A stretch of DNA of 64,000 bases from Cristatella mucedo (GCA_009760855.2 WPIO01000001.1:20529501-20593500), one strand, 5' to 3'. Counted from the first letter of the stretch, positions 35,800-46,518 are shown. Notes: generated by a model not told the origin, from the letters alone. Numbers and translations are program-made.

Positions 35800-37400
35800 C
35801 AACCAGTGACCTTCCATAAGAGATTTTCCGAGGTTTCTGCTGATGAAGTGGCTACCTTTGTCTAAGCAAGTAAAAACAAGCTCGTTTCCTGAAATCCCTA
35901 TACCATACCCTCTGCGGTCTTCATTGGCAAAAAATTAGCCCAGGCATAAATAACATGGTAATTTTCTCTGGATAAAGCAGCGTTCGAGAGTCTTGCAAAT
36001 CGGTCGTCGTCCGACCAATACTCTAAAAGCCTAATTAGGATTAAGAGGCCCTACCAAACTGCAGCTCAGTTTATATAATTCACTTGTATAGCGCCCCAAA
36101 AGAGCTTAATCTCTATTCAGGCGCTTCACATGTGCCTCCGGGCTCAAGCCCACGATCTCAGCCAGACCATGGTCGGGGGCAAGCACCTTAACCGTTGGAC
36201 CAAACCAGCTGGATTCTCTTCTTCCTCTGTGTCAATGATTATAAAAATATTGTCGCTAAGCAGTTTGTAGCACATGTTGGAACGAGCTAGTTTAAGAAAT
36301 ATTTCACTGGGGATTTAAGCTACAACACTCCTGAAACTTCTCTTCTCCGTGTAACCAACGACATCCTATGCAGAATGATGACGGAAATGCCACAGAACCA
36401 GGCATTCTAGATCTGTCAGCTGCTTTTTGCATTATCGATCACGATACCTTACTTGAACGAGTGAGAACAACGATTAGTCTGAAGTGGTTGAAGTCGTACT
36501 TGACGAATCATGTTCGATCCAAGAGTCAAGTGATAGTGAGGTCTCATCCGAACGATCAGGCGTTCATGTGGAGTGTCAACATTGTCCGTTCTTGGTCCTG
36601 CTCGTCTCCATTTACTCCATTGAGCTCCAGGGAAGAGTGATTTGAGATAAGAAGCGGTCTTCCATGTTGGCTTGCAAAAAGGTTTAACTAGCTCCTTAGC
36701 TCTGTCCCGGCTTGATTATTGCAATTCTCTTTTAGCTGGGCTACCGAACAACAACTATGCCACTGAAAACGGCTATGAATATGGCTGAAAGGCTAGTTTG
36801 CAAGTCCCAGAGGTTTGAGCGCGTGTCTCCTTTGCTAAAAGAGCTTGAATGGCAGTCTGTTGATCAATGGATACAGGTTCTTATGCTGAACCGCAAGACC
36901 TGCTGCAGCTTGGCTCATTCATATCTAACTGCATTGCTGTTCCAGTTTCAGCTTCCTTGTGACAAAAGTCATGTATGAAAAAATAATCAGGTGTTTTATT
37001 CCTCTGCTTAAAGACCGTTGGCGACAGAAGCTTTAGCTCTGCAGCTCCTAGACTGTGGAATTTGCTTCCATGATTCTTATGCAATGACAACTACTCTCAT
37101 GCTGCCGACTGTGGCACATTCTACCCAGCGGTTCTGAGCTGCTACTCCCATGCTACTCACTACCTCAACTGCTCTCCTGACTCTACTATGCTCCCCACTT
37201 TCTTATTGTTGCAAGAGATGAAGTCTGTTGGCTACCGAATGCGTACCGAAAGCCACTTAGGCTGTGAGTGTGCCATAAGAACTCACCTGCTTAACACCCA
37301 CATAGTCTTTGTGGCTTTTGGAAGTCACAGACGGAGATACATTACATTTGAGCCCATGGCACCGGCTATCACTGCTATGATGACGATGCTTAACTATATT
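35800..37400 (+). mobile_element. LINE-B copy with nested SINE1 and internal deletion
   Basis: Segments in LINE-B order: VTFHKRFSEVSADEVATFV (35810), the RPYQTAAQF region (36040), the SINE1 insertion, then NFSSP/VTNDILC (36340). Next come ILDLSAAFCIIDHDTLLERV (36400-36460), WLKSYLTNHVRS, a jump to SRLDYCNSLLAGLP (36710), and the C-terminus to 37350. The part carrying the PQGS and YADD boxes is missing between about 36600 and 36660. Stops and frameshifts throughout. Confidence 0.8.
36071..36212 (-). mobile_element. SINE1 copy nested in LINE-B
   Basis: Complete minus-strand SINE1 with box A tggtccaacgg, box B gggcttgagcc and the hairpin tail. LINE-B sequence continues on both sides. Confidence 0.9.
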
Positions 37401-37429
37401 TTTCGTTAATACCGTTTGAATTCGCTGCT

Positions 37430-37905
37430 GGGACTAATAACTGCTTGTCTTCCTTGCTACCACAAGATCCTGGATTTTGGGAAATTTCCTGAAACTGGGC
37501 ACCATTAAAACCGAACTGCTACTCATTGGAAATGCGGCTTTACTAGAAAACTGTGCTATTCCAATCAATAATACAGCTGTGCGACTGTAACTGTCGGCTG
37601 GGAATTTAGGGATAGTCTTTGACAAAAGCTAAAATTGTGAAAGTTTAATTAAGATAACTGCCTCCACCATGGAAATCAAATCTGATCCCTGTCAAAGATC
37701 ATTTACTACTTACTAATGTAACTTGCTACAAATTTAAAAAGCTTGCTGATCCTGTTAGGATAGACTATTGAAATTCGACCTCGGCTGGGCTACCGACAAA
37801 GAAATTAAAATCTCTGAAGTTTCTGGGTGAAAATGACCGCAAGGCCAGTCAATAAATACCGGAAGGTCAGCCACGAGTCTGCTTTGCTGAAGGAGCTGGC
37901 ATGGC
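37430..37905 (+). mobile_element. LINE-B fragment
   Basis: Matches the connector of LINE-B ORF2: ILGNFLKLGTIKTELLLIGN (37470-37530), then SAGNLGIVFD (37595-37625), then VRIDY and SAGLPTK (37750-37800). It is frame-shifted and ends where a reversed LINE-A tail begins. Confidence 0.7.
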
Positions 37906-38600
37906 TTGTATAATAATAATAATAATACATTTGATAAAGCACCCTTTAAGAACATAATTTCTTTCTAGATGCTTTAAAGCTGTGCAAAGGAAGCACGATC
38001 GAAGTAATGTAATGACGTAGTGTAATGTATCTCCTTCTGTAACTCCACAAGGCCATAAAGACTATGTGGGTGTTAGTTACGCAGGAGAGTTTTGCATAGC
38101 CCACTCACAGCCTAAGTGGCTTTCGGTACGCATTCGGTAGCCAACATACTTCATCTCATGCAACAAAGAGAAAGTGGGAAGCATAGCTGAGTCAGGAGGG
38201 CAGTGGAGGTAGTGAGTAGCATTGAAGTAGCAGCTCAGGACTGCATAAAAGGATGAGCCCTAGTCGGCAGTAGGAGAGTAGTTGTCGTTGCATAAGAGGT
38301 GACATGCACAGGGTCAGCATGCAAGTTTGATTAGTGGTAGCATACAACAGTGTCAGTACCTATAAGCACATACAGGAAGAATCACAGGGATCCACTAAAT
38401 GCTGTCATACATAGATGCGTTTTCAGTTTCTTTTTAAATTTGGACAAGTCAGGAGATGTAACGCAGATCGGGAGTGAGTTCCATGCTTTGGGATCATACG
38501 AACTAAATGCACGGCCGCCAAAGGATTTAAGGTGTGTGCGAGGTATAGTTAAACCTTTAGATTCGAAAGTAGATGAACAGATACCCGAGTAAAGCTCCTA
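37906..38600 (-). mobile_element. LINE-A remnant with nested LINE-B 3' end
   Basis: 37906-38000 is a reversed LINE-A tail (ATT repeat, hairpin). 38001-38302 is a reversed LINE-B end, recognisable by gtaatgtatctccttctgta and cacaaggccataaagactat. LINE-A resumes at 38303 (gtgacatgcacagggtcagc) through the 3' UTR and the end of ORF2 to 38600. LINE-B inserted into LINE-A here. Confidence 0.75.
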
Positions 38601-38609
38601 TGCTGATCC

Positions 38610-38945
38610 ATAGGTTAGCTCGTCCATACCTAGATAAATGCTGCATCTGTTTTTAACTACTTGGACCCTAAGATCACTTTGTACAATACATTAGGTGTTC
38701 AGTTGCCTAAGCTTGAAGACCTTTGGTTAGAGATGCTTTTGCATTTCAGATCCTTTACTGTGGACATCATTTCCACAACTCGCAACGACATTTATTCCGC
38801 TGCTGCTTATTATGGCACATCCTTTTCAGCCGTCCTGAGCTCATACTTCAACGCTACTCACTACCACAACTGCTCTCCTAGCTAAGCTATACTTCTCATT
38901 TTCTCTTTTTCTCCCGAGGTCAAGTCTGCCGGCTACCATAAATAT
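38610..38945 (+). mobile_element. LINE-B ORF2 C-terminal fragment
   Basis: The plus frame 38661-38885 ends RNDIYSAAAYYGTSFSAVLS and YFNATHYHNCSP, an almost exact counterpart of the LINE-B terminus at 43130-43220. It is 5' truncated and degraded before 38750. Confidence 0.8.
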
Positions 38946-39059
38946 ACATTAATCCACTTGGGGCCTGGGTGAGCAACAGAAAATTCTCATAGGCAACACT
39001 CAACTGTTTTTTTTTGGTTTTGTAGAATTAGAAGTGGAAATACACTACATTACAATAAG

Positions 39060-39880
39060 TCGTCAACTCCGATGCATTAAAAAATTCGGGCCTGCTTTGA
39101 AAGATGTACAGCAACAAAGTTAGTTCCTGCATTTTTTAATCACGTCTCAACTTCGGTCTCTCAATACCTGCAGATCTTCCTGTAGGGTGCTTACAGTTAG
39201 TGACAACTTTGCAGGCTTTTCAGTCGTGAACGCTACCGTCAACACATTAACATACTTGTCACCAACATGGGCTCCTAACCAATAGAGCAGCTTCTAGACA
39301 TTCAGGTGCGGCTACTGACTTTAATTCCCTTCCTTCTAAGGCCGGCCAGAGTCTTCCTATCCCAACTAAAAAAAAAAAATCCTAGCTGATAAAACAGCAT
39401 CTTTTTGTATGGCGACAGAAGAGCCTTTACGGCTATCACCACAGCTTGCAGTGACGATAAAGGGTCGCCCACCGCAGGAATCGAACCCACGACCTCGGTC
39501 CCGAGGTCGTGAAAGCAACTAGCTTACCTAATGTGCCATCACGGCTCACCAGTCCCTAGTCTGGCTAGACATCGAACCGCCTGCTCTTCTGACTCAAGTC
39601 AGTTATCTGCAGCAGTCTGTATATCGAACCTAGCTCGTATCCATTGAAGACCATGCCTTCAGTTCACATGCTCCCTAAACCTAGAACTCACACCCAGCTG
39701 ACATCACGGCATTCTCTGAATTGACGATATTGCTAGGTGTGCTCGCATTGTCCCTCGTGTTCTGATTGCCACACTTCGTCTGCAGCACATTTAAAGTGCA
39801 TAAGCAGATATTTAGCTCTCTGAGTACACTATATACATGTCTTTAATGTTATTATTACTATTATTGTTATTATTATTAAG
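39060..39880 (+). mobile_element. LINE-A copy with nested SINE2
   Basis: Begins at the KIRACF block (39085), continues with degraded ORF2 C-terminus on both sides of a SINE2, and ends with a decayed hairpin (catttaaagtgcataagcag) and TTATTATTATT. Confidence 0.75.
39380..39549 (-). mobile_element. SINE2 copy with perfect palindrome
   Basis: Minus-strand SINE2 from ggtgagccgtgatggcac to a poly-A-like run on the plus side at 39367-39379. Between box A and box B, CACGACCTCGG and CCGAGGTCGTG form a perfect 11-base inverted repeat with a 2-base centre (39488-39511). Confidence 0.9.
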
Positions 39881-40028
39881 ATACAGCTACAGTAAGTCAT
39901 ATCTTGACTACTAATTCCTCCCCGCACGAAAGAGCAGCCTCAGGCGACTCCTAGCGTGGTGTGGACCTTTACTTGATTTCTCCGTAATACCTTCGGGTAT
40001 TTCGCTGCTATCTTCGCTGTGACTATAT

Positions 40029-41343
40029 ATGAGCTGTCCTCGGATATGCTACACACAACAGGACCTGCTTAGCATAAGATGCGATGTCGCCATTAGTCGA
40101 TACCTACCGGCCGGCCTTCTCCGGCGGGTCAGTGAGAACCTACCTGCATCCTGCGTTCGCCCCATCAACAGCTCGGCTATCACACCTACGACTCGTAAGT
40201 TTAAAGCGCTAAATAGTGCTTGTTGCGGTAGTAGCCCACCCGCTGTAGCCCAGCACGTTGTGAAACGTCGTCCCACGGCCGTTACCAAGGTCCATGTCAA
40301 ATTCGAAGAGCCAGCGTCCACCGGGCCGGACGCAAACGGTAGAGAATACAAGCCACTTCATCGCCGTCGCCCAGTTGTTGGACAGCCTCTTAAATTCCAC
40401 CTACTAAATGTCCGCTAACTAAAAACCAAGGGGTTACTTATCCGCGATCAGGTGGTCCAGGAGAAGCTAGATGCATTTCTGCTTACCGAAACCTGGATGA
40501 TGCCTTGTTACAGCAGCTGTATTTCCAAAAACCACCCCACCCGGATTCTCATTCTATCAGTCCTTGCGTTCTGACAAGGTTGGTGGCGGGGTTGCAATTG
40601 TTGTTCTCGAATCGTTTGGCTATAAAATGTGCAGTTTCTCGCATGGGTCATCGTTTGAATCGGTTGCTATCAGGTCTTCATCAAAGACAATGCCTCTCAC
40701 TGTTGCGTTATATCGGCCTCCTGGGTGTCTAGACTTGTTTATAGAGGAGTTTTCAGAGTTCCTCGCTAAACTATTTGTGTGTGACAGGCCGTTACTGATT
40801 GTAAGAGACTTCAATATTCACGTTGACAACCCTAGCAACAGCCAGGTCTGCTCATTTCTTGACTGTCTGGAGAATTTTGGATTGGCCCAACACGTTAATC
40901 ATAGCACCCACGTCGGTGGCCTCATTCTAGATCTCGTGATCATTAAGGATGTCCTCCCCACTGACTTTGTGGTGTGCCCACTGACCCTCTCAGATCATTA
41001 TTCGGTCTCGTTTACTGTTCCTGCTCCCTCGTACGTGCAGGGCAAAGTCGAATTTGCCAAACGACGTAACTTACAAAGCATTGACATGGACAAGTTTTTG
41101 AAATCTGTTTGTGATGCAGGCCTTCTTGATCTGCATTCAGACTCGACCGGCAGCCTCGATACCCTCACTGATGCGATGAACATGACACTCAGGAGTGCCC
41201 TTGACAAGCATGCTCCCGTTCGCTCTATCCGTGTTCAACGTCGTCGAGATTCCTTTCAATTTACAAAAAACTCCTTAAGATGCGCCGTGTTAAGCGAAGG
41301 CTGGAACGTCGTTTCAAGAAATCGGGGTCTGAGGCAGACCTAG
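40029..41343 (+). pseudogene. LINE-B ORF2 N-terminal part: endonuclease
   Basis: The first frame (40029-40418) ends with PLKFHLLNVR. The same frame continues past a TAA at 40416 into LKTKGLLIRDQ and LTETWM, the usual Asn and Glu active-site neighbourhoods of APE-like endonucleases. After a frameshift the 259-residue frame 40564-41343 carries GGGVAIVVLE, VALYRPPG, the defective RDFNIHVDN, LDLVII and SDHYSVSFTV (catalytic His). A slip in the A-run near 41262 shifts to the frame used downstream, where MRRVKRRLERRFKK follows. The roughly 120 residues before LLNVR may be an ORF1 remnant or N-terminal extension. Confidence 0.8.
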
Positions 41344-41552
41344 TTAATTTTAAAGACTTCCTTCGAGTTTACACCCGAAAGCTTAAAAAAGGGTGGGCTT
41401 CTTTTTTCATTAGAAAACTGAATTCCTGCCAGTTGGACACTTAACAGATTTATAAGACAGTAAACCATTTACTGGCCAATGCTCTCAGGTCTGACTCCCC
41501 AGATATTAAGGGCTCAGCCGAAAAGTTTTCAGCCTTCTTTACTGAAAAAATT

Positions 41553-43343
41553 GTGCACATTCGTGCCTCCATTAAGCTCCCTCCGACCAAATCAATCACC
41601 GTTCCTCAACCTGTGACCTTTCTTAAAAGGTTCTCTGATGTTTCTGCCTGTGATGTGGCTGCCTTAATAAGGTCTAGCAAAAAGAGCTCGTCTCCTGAAG
41701 ACCCTATACCTTCATCTCTGTTGTCTTCACTTGCAGATCAACTTAGCCCTGCCATAACCAAGATTTTTAATGCTTCTTTGGGAAAAGGGGTCGTCCCCAA
41801 GTCCTTCAAATCGGCAATCGTTAGACCTATTCTTAAAAAGCCTGGATTAGACACAGGGGTCCAAGCAAACTATCGTCCAGTTTCCCTTCTTTCGTTCTTA
41901 TCAAAGATTCTTGAAAGAATTGTTCCCAAGCAGCTAGTTGAACATATTGAAAATAATTGAATGTCAGAAACATTTCAATCAGGGTTCAAGAGGCAGCACT
42001 CTACTGAAACTGCTCTCCTCCGAGTTAGCAATGACATTCTATGTGGCAACGACGACGGGAATGTCACTGCCCTAGCTCTGCTAGATCTGTCTGCTGCCTT
42101 CGACACCATTGATCACGAAGTTCTGCTTGAACGATTGAGAACAACGATCGGTCTGGCAGACGAAGCACTGGCATGGTTTAAATCATACTTGTCTGATCGT
42201 GTTTAATCCGTGTCATGTGGGGGTCAGGTCTCAGACATTAGAAGGGTCACCTGTGGAGTCCCTCAAATGTCTGTACTTGGTCCCTTGCCGTTCTCTTTTT
42301 ATACACAACCTCTGGGAAAAGTGATTAAGGCCCATGGAATAGAATATCACTTCTATGCTGGCGATACTCAGTTGTATTTGTCATTTAAATCTTCGGAATC
42401 TGCTGCAGCCACTGAGAAACTGAATGCTTGCCTTGCCAATATTTGATCCTGGATGTCGGAAAACTTCCTGAAATTAAATGACGATAAAACCGAACTGCTT
42501 GTCATAGGACACCCTAAGCGTGTGGCTGGATTAAAAGGCTTTGCTGTTCTAATAGGTGATGCTATTGTGCGACCTTCACCACGTGCTCGTAATCTAGGTG
42601 TCGTGTTCGACAGCTGCCTCAATTTCAAAAGCTTCATTCAGAAGACTGCCTCTACAGCTAGCCATCACATCCGATCCCTATCTAAGATTAGAAGCTGTCT
42701 CCCACAGTGGCTTGTAAAAAATGTAACTAGCTCTTTAGTTCTGTCTCGGCTTGATTATTGTAATTCCCTTTTGGCTGGGCTACCAAAGAAAGCTATTATG
42801 CCACTACAGGGGACTATGAATATGGCTGCAAGGCTGGTCTTCAAGTCCCAGCGGTTTGAGCACGTGTCACCTTTGCTGAAAGAGCTAGGATGGTTGCCGG
42901 TTGAGCAAAGGATACAGAGCAAAGTTCTCACACTGACCCACAAGGCACACCACGGCTTGGCTCCTTCATACCTAGTTGAACTGCTGCATAAGTTTCAGCC
43001 TGTTCGCGCCCTCAGGTCCTGTGTGGACAATAAATTAGCTGTCCCATTCCTCCGCTTAAAGACAATTGGCGACAGAAGCTTTAGCTCTGCAGGTCCTAGA
43101 CTGTGGAACTCGCTTCCACAATTCTTACGAAACGACATCTACTCTCCGACTGCCGAGTATGGCACATCTTTTTCAGCGGTCCTGAACTGCTACTTCTATG
43201 CTACTCACTACCTCAACTGCTCTCCTAACTCTGCTATGCTTCCCACTTTCTCTTTGTTTCGTGATACGAAGTCATTTGGCTACCGAATGCGTACCGAAAG
43301 CGGCGTAGGCTGTGAGTGTGCTATAAAAAACTCTCCTGCGTAA
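41553..43343 (+). pseudogene. LINE-B ORF2 C-terminal part: reverse transcriptase
   Basis: One frame throughout, cut by three stops (41958 TGA, 42204 TAA, 42444 TGA). Two of these fit C-to-T changes of Gln/Arg codons by comparison with related copies. RT blocks occur in order: VAALIRSSKKSSSPEDPIP, FKSAIVRPILKKPG, YRPVSLLSF, FDTIDHEVLL, GVPQMSVLGP, FYAGDTQLY. The C-terminal domain follows: LNDDKTELLVIGHP, ARNLGVVFD, SRLDYCNSLLAGLP, LKELGWLPVEQRIQSKVLTL, GDRSFSSAGPRLWNSLP. The Asp to Gly change in YADD would abolish polymerisation. Confidence 0.85.
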
Positions 43344-43356
43344 CACCCACATGGTC

Positions 43357-44283
43357 TTTATAATAATAATAATAATAATATTGCACTTGATAAAGCGCCC
43401 TCAGAGAACTTAATCTCTTTCTAGGCGCTTTACATTTGCTGCAAAGTGATACGCAATAGAATAGTAAGTAAAATCATGCTTGAAAAACAAACAAAATGAA
43501 TAACATGGTTAGGGGTTACATGCACTGGGTCAGCATGCAAATGTGGTTAGTGGCAGCATGAACAGTGTCAGCACGCATAAGCAAATCGAGGACGAATCAC
43601 AAAGACCCACTAAATGCTGTCCTAAATAGGTATGTTTTTAAGTTTCTTTTAAATGTGGTCAGGTCAGGGGATGTTCTGATGCAGGTCGGGAGGGAGTTCC
43701 AGGCTGTGGGAGCATACGAGCTAAATGCACGGTCTCCAAAGGGTTTAAGGTTTGTACGAGGTATTTCTAGACTGTTGGATTCCGAAAAGCGAGTGGTACG
43801 ATGCTTTGCCTGATGGGGTAGTATATCTGAAAGATAAGCTGGAGCCATAGAATGAAGAGACCTAAAAGTGAGCGACAAAACCTTGAAGTCAATCCGTTGC
43901 TTGACTGGTAACCAGTGCAGGTCGGCGAGAAGTGGAGTAATGTGGCAACTGCGACGCTCACGACAGACAAGCCTAGCTGCAGAGTTTTGCACCAGCTGCA
44001 ATCGCCTGATCGCACATGCTGGTAGGCCAGTAAGCAGTGAGTTGCAGAAGTCGAGACGAGATGTCACGAATGCATGGACCAACTTGGACGTGGTATCCTT
44101 ATCTAAACAAGCCCGAATTTTAGCAATGTTATGAAGCTGAAAATAGGCTGATTTGACTGTGGAGCTGATGTGGTCGTCTAACGAGAGGTCGCTTTGGAAT
44201 ATGACACCTAGATTTCGAGCTGATGCAACTGGAGATATGCTGGCAGAGCCAATTTTGAAAGTCAGCCTTTCCAATTTCTGAAT
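43357..44283 (-). mobile_element. LINE-A short copy with intact ORF2 C-terminal frame
   Basis: Minus frame 43597-44274 is open for 225 residues (MERLTFKIGSASISPV .. LFRTAFSGSL). It carries DDHISSTVKSAYFQL, ACLDKDTTSKLVHAF, RRSCHITPLLADLHWLPV and SYAPTAWNSLPTC. The 3' UTR, hairpin and ATT tail run to 43357. It interrupts the LINE-B tail: LINE-B reads cacatggtcttta before it and gactttgtggagttactgat after it, with a short TTTAT-like repeat at both joins that may be the target-site duplication. Being uninterrupted, it is the youngest layer here. Confidence 0.9.
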
Positions 44284-44333
44284 TTATGACTTTGTGGAGT
44301 TACTGATGGAGATACATTACATTACATTACGTA

Positions 44334-45064
44334 TGTTCTTTAACAAAACAAAGGAATGAGCCGTATTTGTTGTCTGTTAAAAAATACCATAATACAACTA
44401 TCCTACCCAGTTATTAAGCAACAATTCATAGTTTTCGGGCTGCAACGATTGAAGGAAAATTCAAAACAATAAGTTTGGTCAAGTGTCTTTTCAAGTTTGA
44501 GTTAACATAAACAATTTCTGTAATTAGCCTCTTCCATATTTGACCATGCAAATGCAGCTGTTTCAAAACGATCTACGCTCTAGCTACTCAGGTTAACTTA
44601 TATACTGTACAGGTGCCCATGCAGGAGTAGGTTGGAGAATACAACCACTGATAGCTAGACACTGAGCAGGAGCAACCACTACAGGAGCAATCCGAGTCAA
44701 AGGCATTCATATTACTGTTCCCACGATGCACACATGCTACAACTCTGCAGTCGAGCTACAGCATAGGAGAGCTGAGATACTCAGTTCCAAGTTAGCATGG
44801 CTACAGATTGTGTTATCATATTAAGGGACATAGTGAGGAGCTATAATATATTTGCCATATCCGTGACGTCGAGCATTTCAGCTACAGGCCTTCCAAAGTT
44901 ATTTCAAAGTCAAGAAACGCACTTGCATGTCTACATTGAGGTCTCAACAATTTAAAGCAAGCTACTCTTAATTGAAATCGGAAAATCAGCATTCTAAAAA
45001 GTATATACCATATATTGTGAATAAAATCCAAATTTCTTTATATGTGCTTGCTTTTAAAGACTGA
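44334..45064. other. No recognisable gene
   Basis: AT-rich flank between LINE-B and a diverged SINE1. Nothing recognised. Confidence 0.4.
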
Positions 45065-45185
45065 GGTCAAGGTGAATGAATTTAATTACCAACACCGTAG
45101 GTTCGAGACCTTTAGCATATGTAAAGCACCCGGATGGATATCTTAGGATGCTATACAAATGAGTTCAATGTATTTATTTATATAC
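45065..45185 (+). mobile_element. SINE1 copy, diverged
   Basis: gtaggttcgagacc (box B) followed by tatgtaaagcacccggatgg and cttaggatgctatacaaatg, with a TATTTATTTA end. The hairpin arms are changed on both sides (AGCA / TGCT), so the stem is still possible. Confidence 0.65.
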
Positions 45186-45199
45186 AGATATATATGTAT

Positions 45200-45960
45200 T
45201 TATTTATACCACACTTACGTATGAAAGGAATTACTCACTCCCTATCATTATAGGCACACACACTTCTACAGTTGGTTTTACAATGGAATCATTTACTGCA
45301 CCATTTTCTTTAAAAATTCCAAATGAAAGCAGAATATTTTTCAATTTTATGAGTTAGTTTCTCTCAGCAGAGTATTGTTTTAGCAGCACAATTTCTGAAC
45401 GACCAGCCTAGGTCACCCTCAACCCACCAACCTGGCGATACAGGCAGACATACGTGATCAGCACTTGCATCGGATCAAAACACACTGAGCCAACAGCGTC
45501 GGCTCACCATTTAACTTTGGTTGCTATTTTGACTTCGTCCTAGTATTGACATGCAGTATGGCGAATCAACTTAAATCCAACAATTAAGTGCTTGACAGAC
45601 AACAGAGATTGTGCGATTTTAGACATTACACGAAGGTATGGTTTTCAACCAGACTTCAAACAGAGAAATGCTAAACAAAGATGGCTATAGAGCAGGCTAT
45701 GCATAACGTAGCTGTCAAGAATATGTAATGCCAGCCCATAGTTTGGCTTGGAGACATTAAGACTAGCAACCAAATGGCAGAGTAAGACAACTCAGTAAAG
45801 CCTGCAATCACATGTACCAAAGTACGAAATTGTGCATCAATCTTCATACAAGTTCGAGTGGCTAGCAAGGAAGCAGGTGTATCTTACTATAGTGGCTCAT
45901 TAAGAGATGCTGCATTAGCAGACTGCAAGTCCAAACTGTAAGAACAAAAAGGTTAATATC
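45200..45960 (-). other. Likely 3' UTR / downstream flank of the receptor gene
   Basis: No open frame of interest. This is where the 3' UTR should lie. I could not find a canonical polyadenylation signal on the minus strand here; the first AATAAA complement is in the SINE tail near 45173. The transcript end is therefore unknown. Confidence 0.3.
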
Positions 45961-46518
45961 TTAAGCACAGGCATCCCTGCTTGTTTCCCTGCAGACTTCA
46001 TGAGATACTGTAATCTGACCTTCACCAACGGTGATGCAGCTGACTTTGCTGATGTCAGATTGAGAATCGTCAAAATTAGCAAGATAGTGGTTTTCATAAA
46101 AGCTATCCGGATGATCACGGTTAAGATGTGTCAATGCCACCCGGAGCTGCTCGGATGTGAGAGAGGCAGCTGGGGATGGGTCTGGTTCGATGTAGGTGCC
46201 CCATATTGCCTCAGTATCAGGTATGATGGTCGGAAGTGCTGGTAATACAACTTGTTGCTTAACCTCGTCTTCACATACGTCGTATCCAGAATCATAGGAA
46301 AATTTGTTCACAGGCTCTGGGCCTGAGCAGAAGATGGTCACGACTTCTGTAAGGCCAGTGGATGGCTCATCGGTGGTGAATTCCGCCCTAGCGAATGCCG
46401 TAGTATCAATCCCAGAGTCGAAGCATGTGCTAGGTGGTCCGAAAGAATCGGAAATAAAACGTGGTCGACGGTTCACTTTGTCAAGCATTTTTTGGGTCAG
46501 CTTCTTCATTTTTTGAAG
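45961..46518 (-). CDS. C-terminal cytoplasmic tail exon and stop
   Basis: The last exon follows a strong TATCCTACAG acceptor and enters in phase 0. It encodes 185 residues to a TAA at 45961-45963. It opens LQKMKKLTQKMLDKVNRRPR, a basic helix, and then turns acidic and Ser/Thr/Pro-rich, likely disordered. Two repeats of a DSG motif occur (CFDSGIDTT and YDSGYDVCEDE). The first matches the phosphodegron consensus read by beta-TrCP. Near the end SEQLRVALTHLNRDH may form a helix. The tail resembles no named domain that I know. No clear AATAAA was found downstream on this strand before about 45200. Confidence 0.85.
   Translation of the reverse strand, partial: LQKMKKLTQKMLDKVNRRPRFISDSFGPPSTCFDSGIDTTAFARAEFTTDEPSTGLTEVVTIFCSGPEPVNKFSYDSGYDVCEDEVKQQVVLPALPTIIPDTEAIWGTYIEPDPSPAASLTSEQLRVALTHLNRDHPDSFYENHYLANFDDSQSDISKVSCITVGEGQITVSHEVCRETSRDACA

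Larger units (their letters stand above)
39900..44333 (+). mobile_element. LINE-B, most complete copy, ORF2 pseudogene
   Basis: The ORF2 order is intact: endonuclease start (FHLLNVR, TETWMM), GGGVAIV, RDFNIH, SDHYSVSF; then the RT with ANYRPVSLLSFLSKILERI, LLDLSAAFDTIDHEVLLERL, GVPQMSVLGPL and YAGDTQLYLSF; then the C-terminus to 43343 and a tail of ACATT repeats (44313-44333). Known family traits: APE-type endonuclease plus RT, target-primed reverse transcription. Breaks: stops at 40416, 41442, 41958, 42204 and 42444, frameshifts near 40500-40540 and in the A-run near 41262. Catalytic defects are GDFN to RDFN and YADD to YAGD. The tail is split by a LINE-A insertion (43357-44283). Confidence 0.9.

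Noticed and set aside
43868-44134. Plus-strand 88-residue frame, mirrored at 10107-10373 (minus) with similar sequence
   Set aside because: It is the antisense shadow of the conserved LINE-A C-terminal frame. Its apparent conservation follows from the real frame on the other strand.
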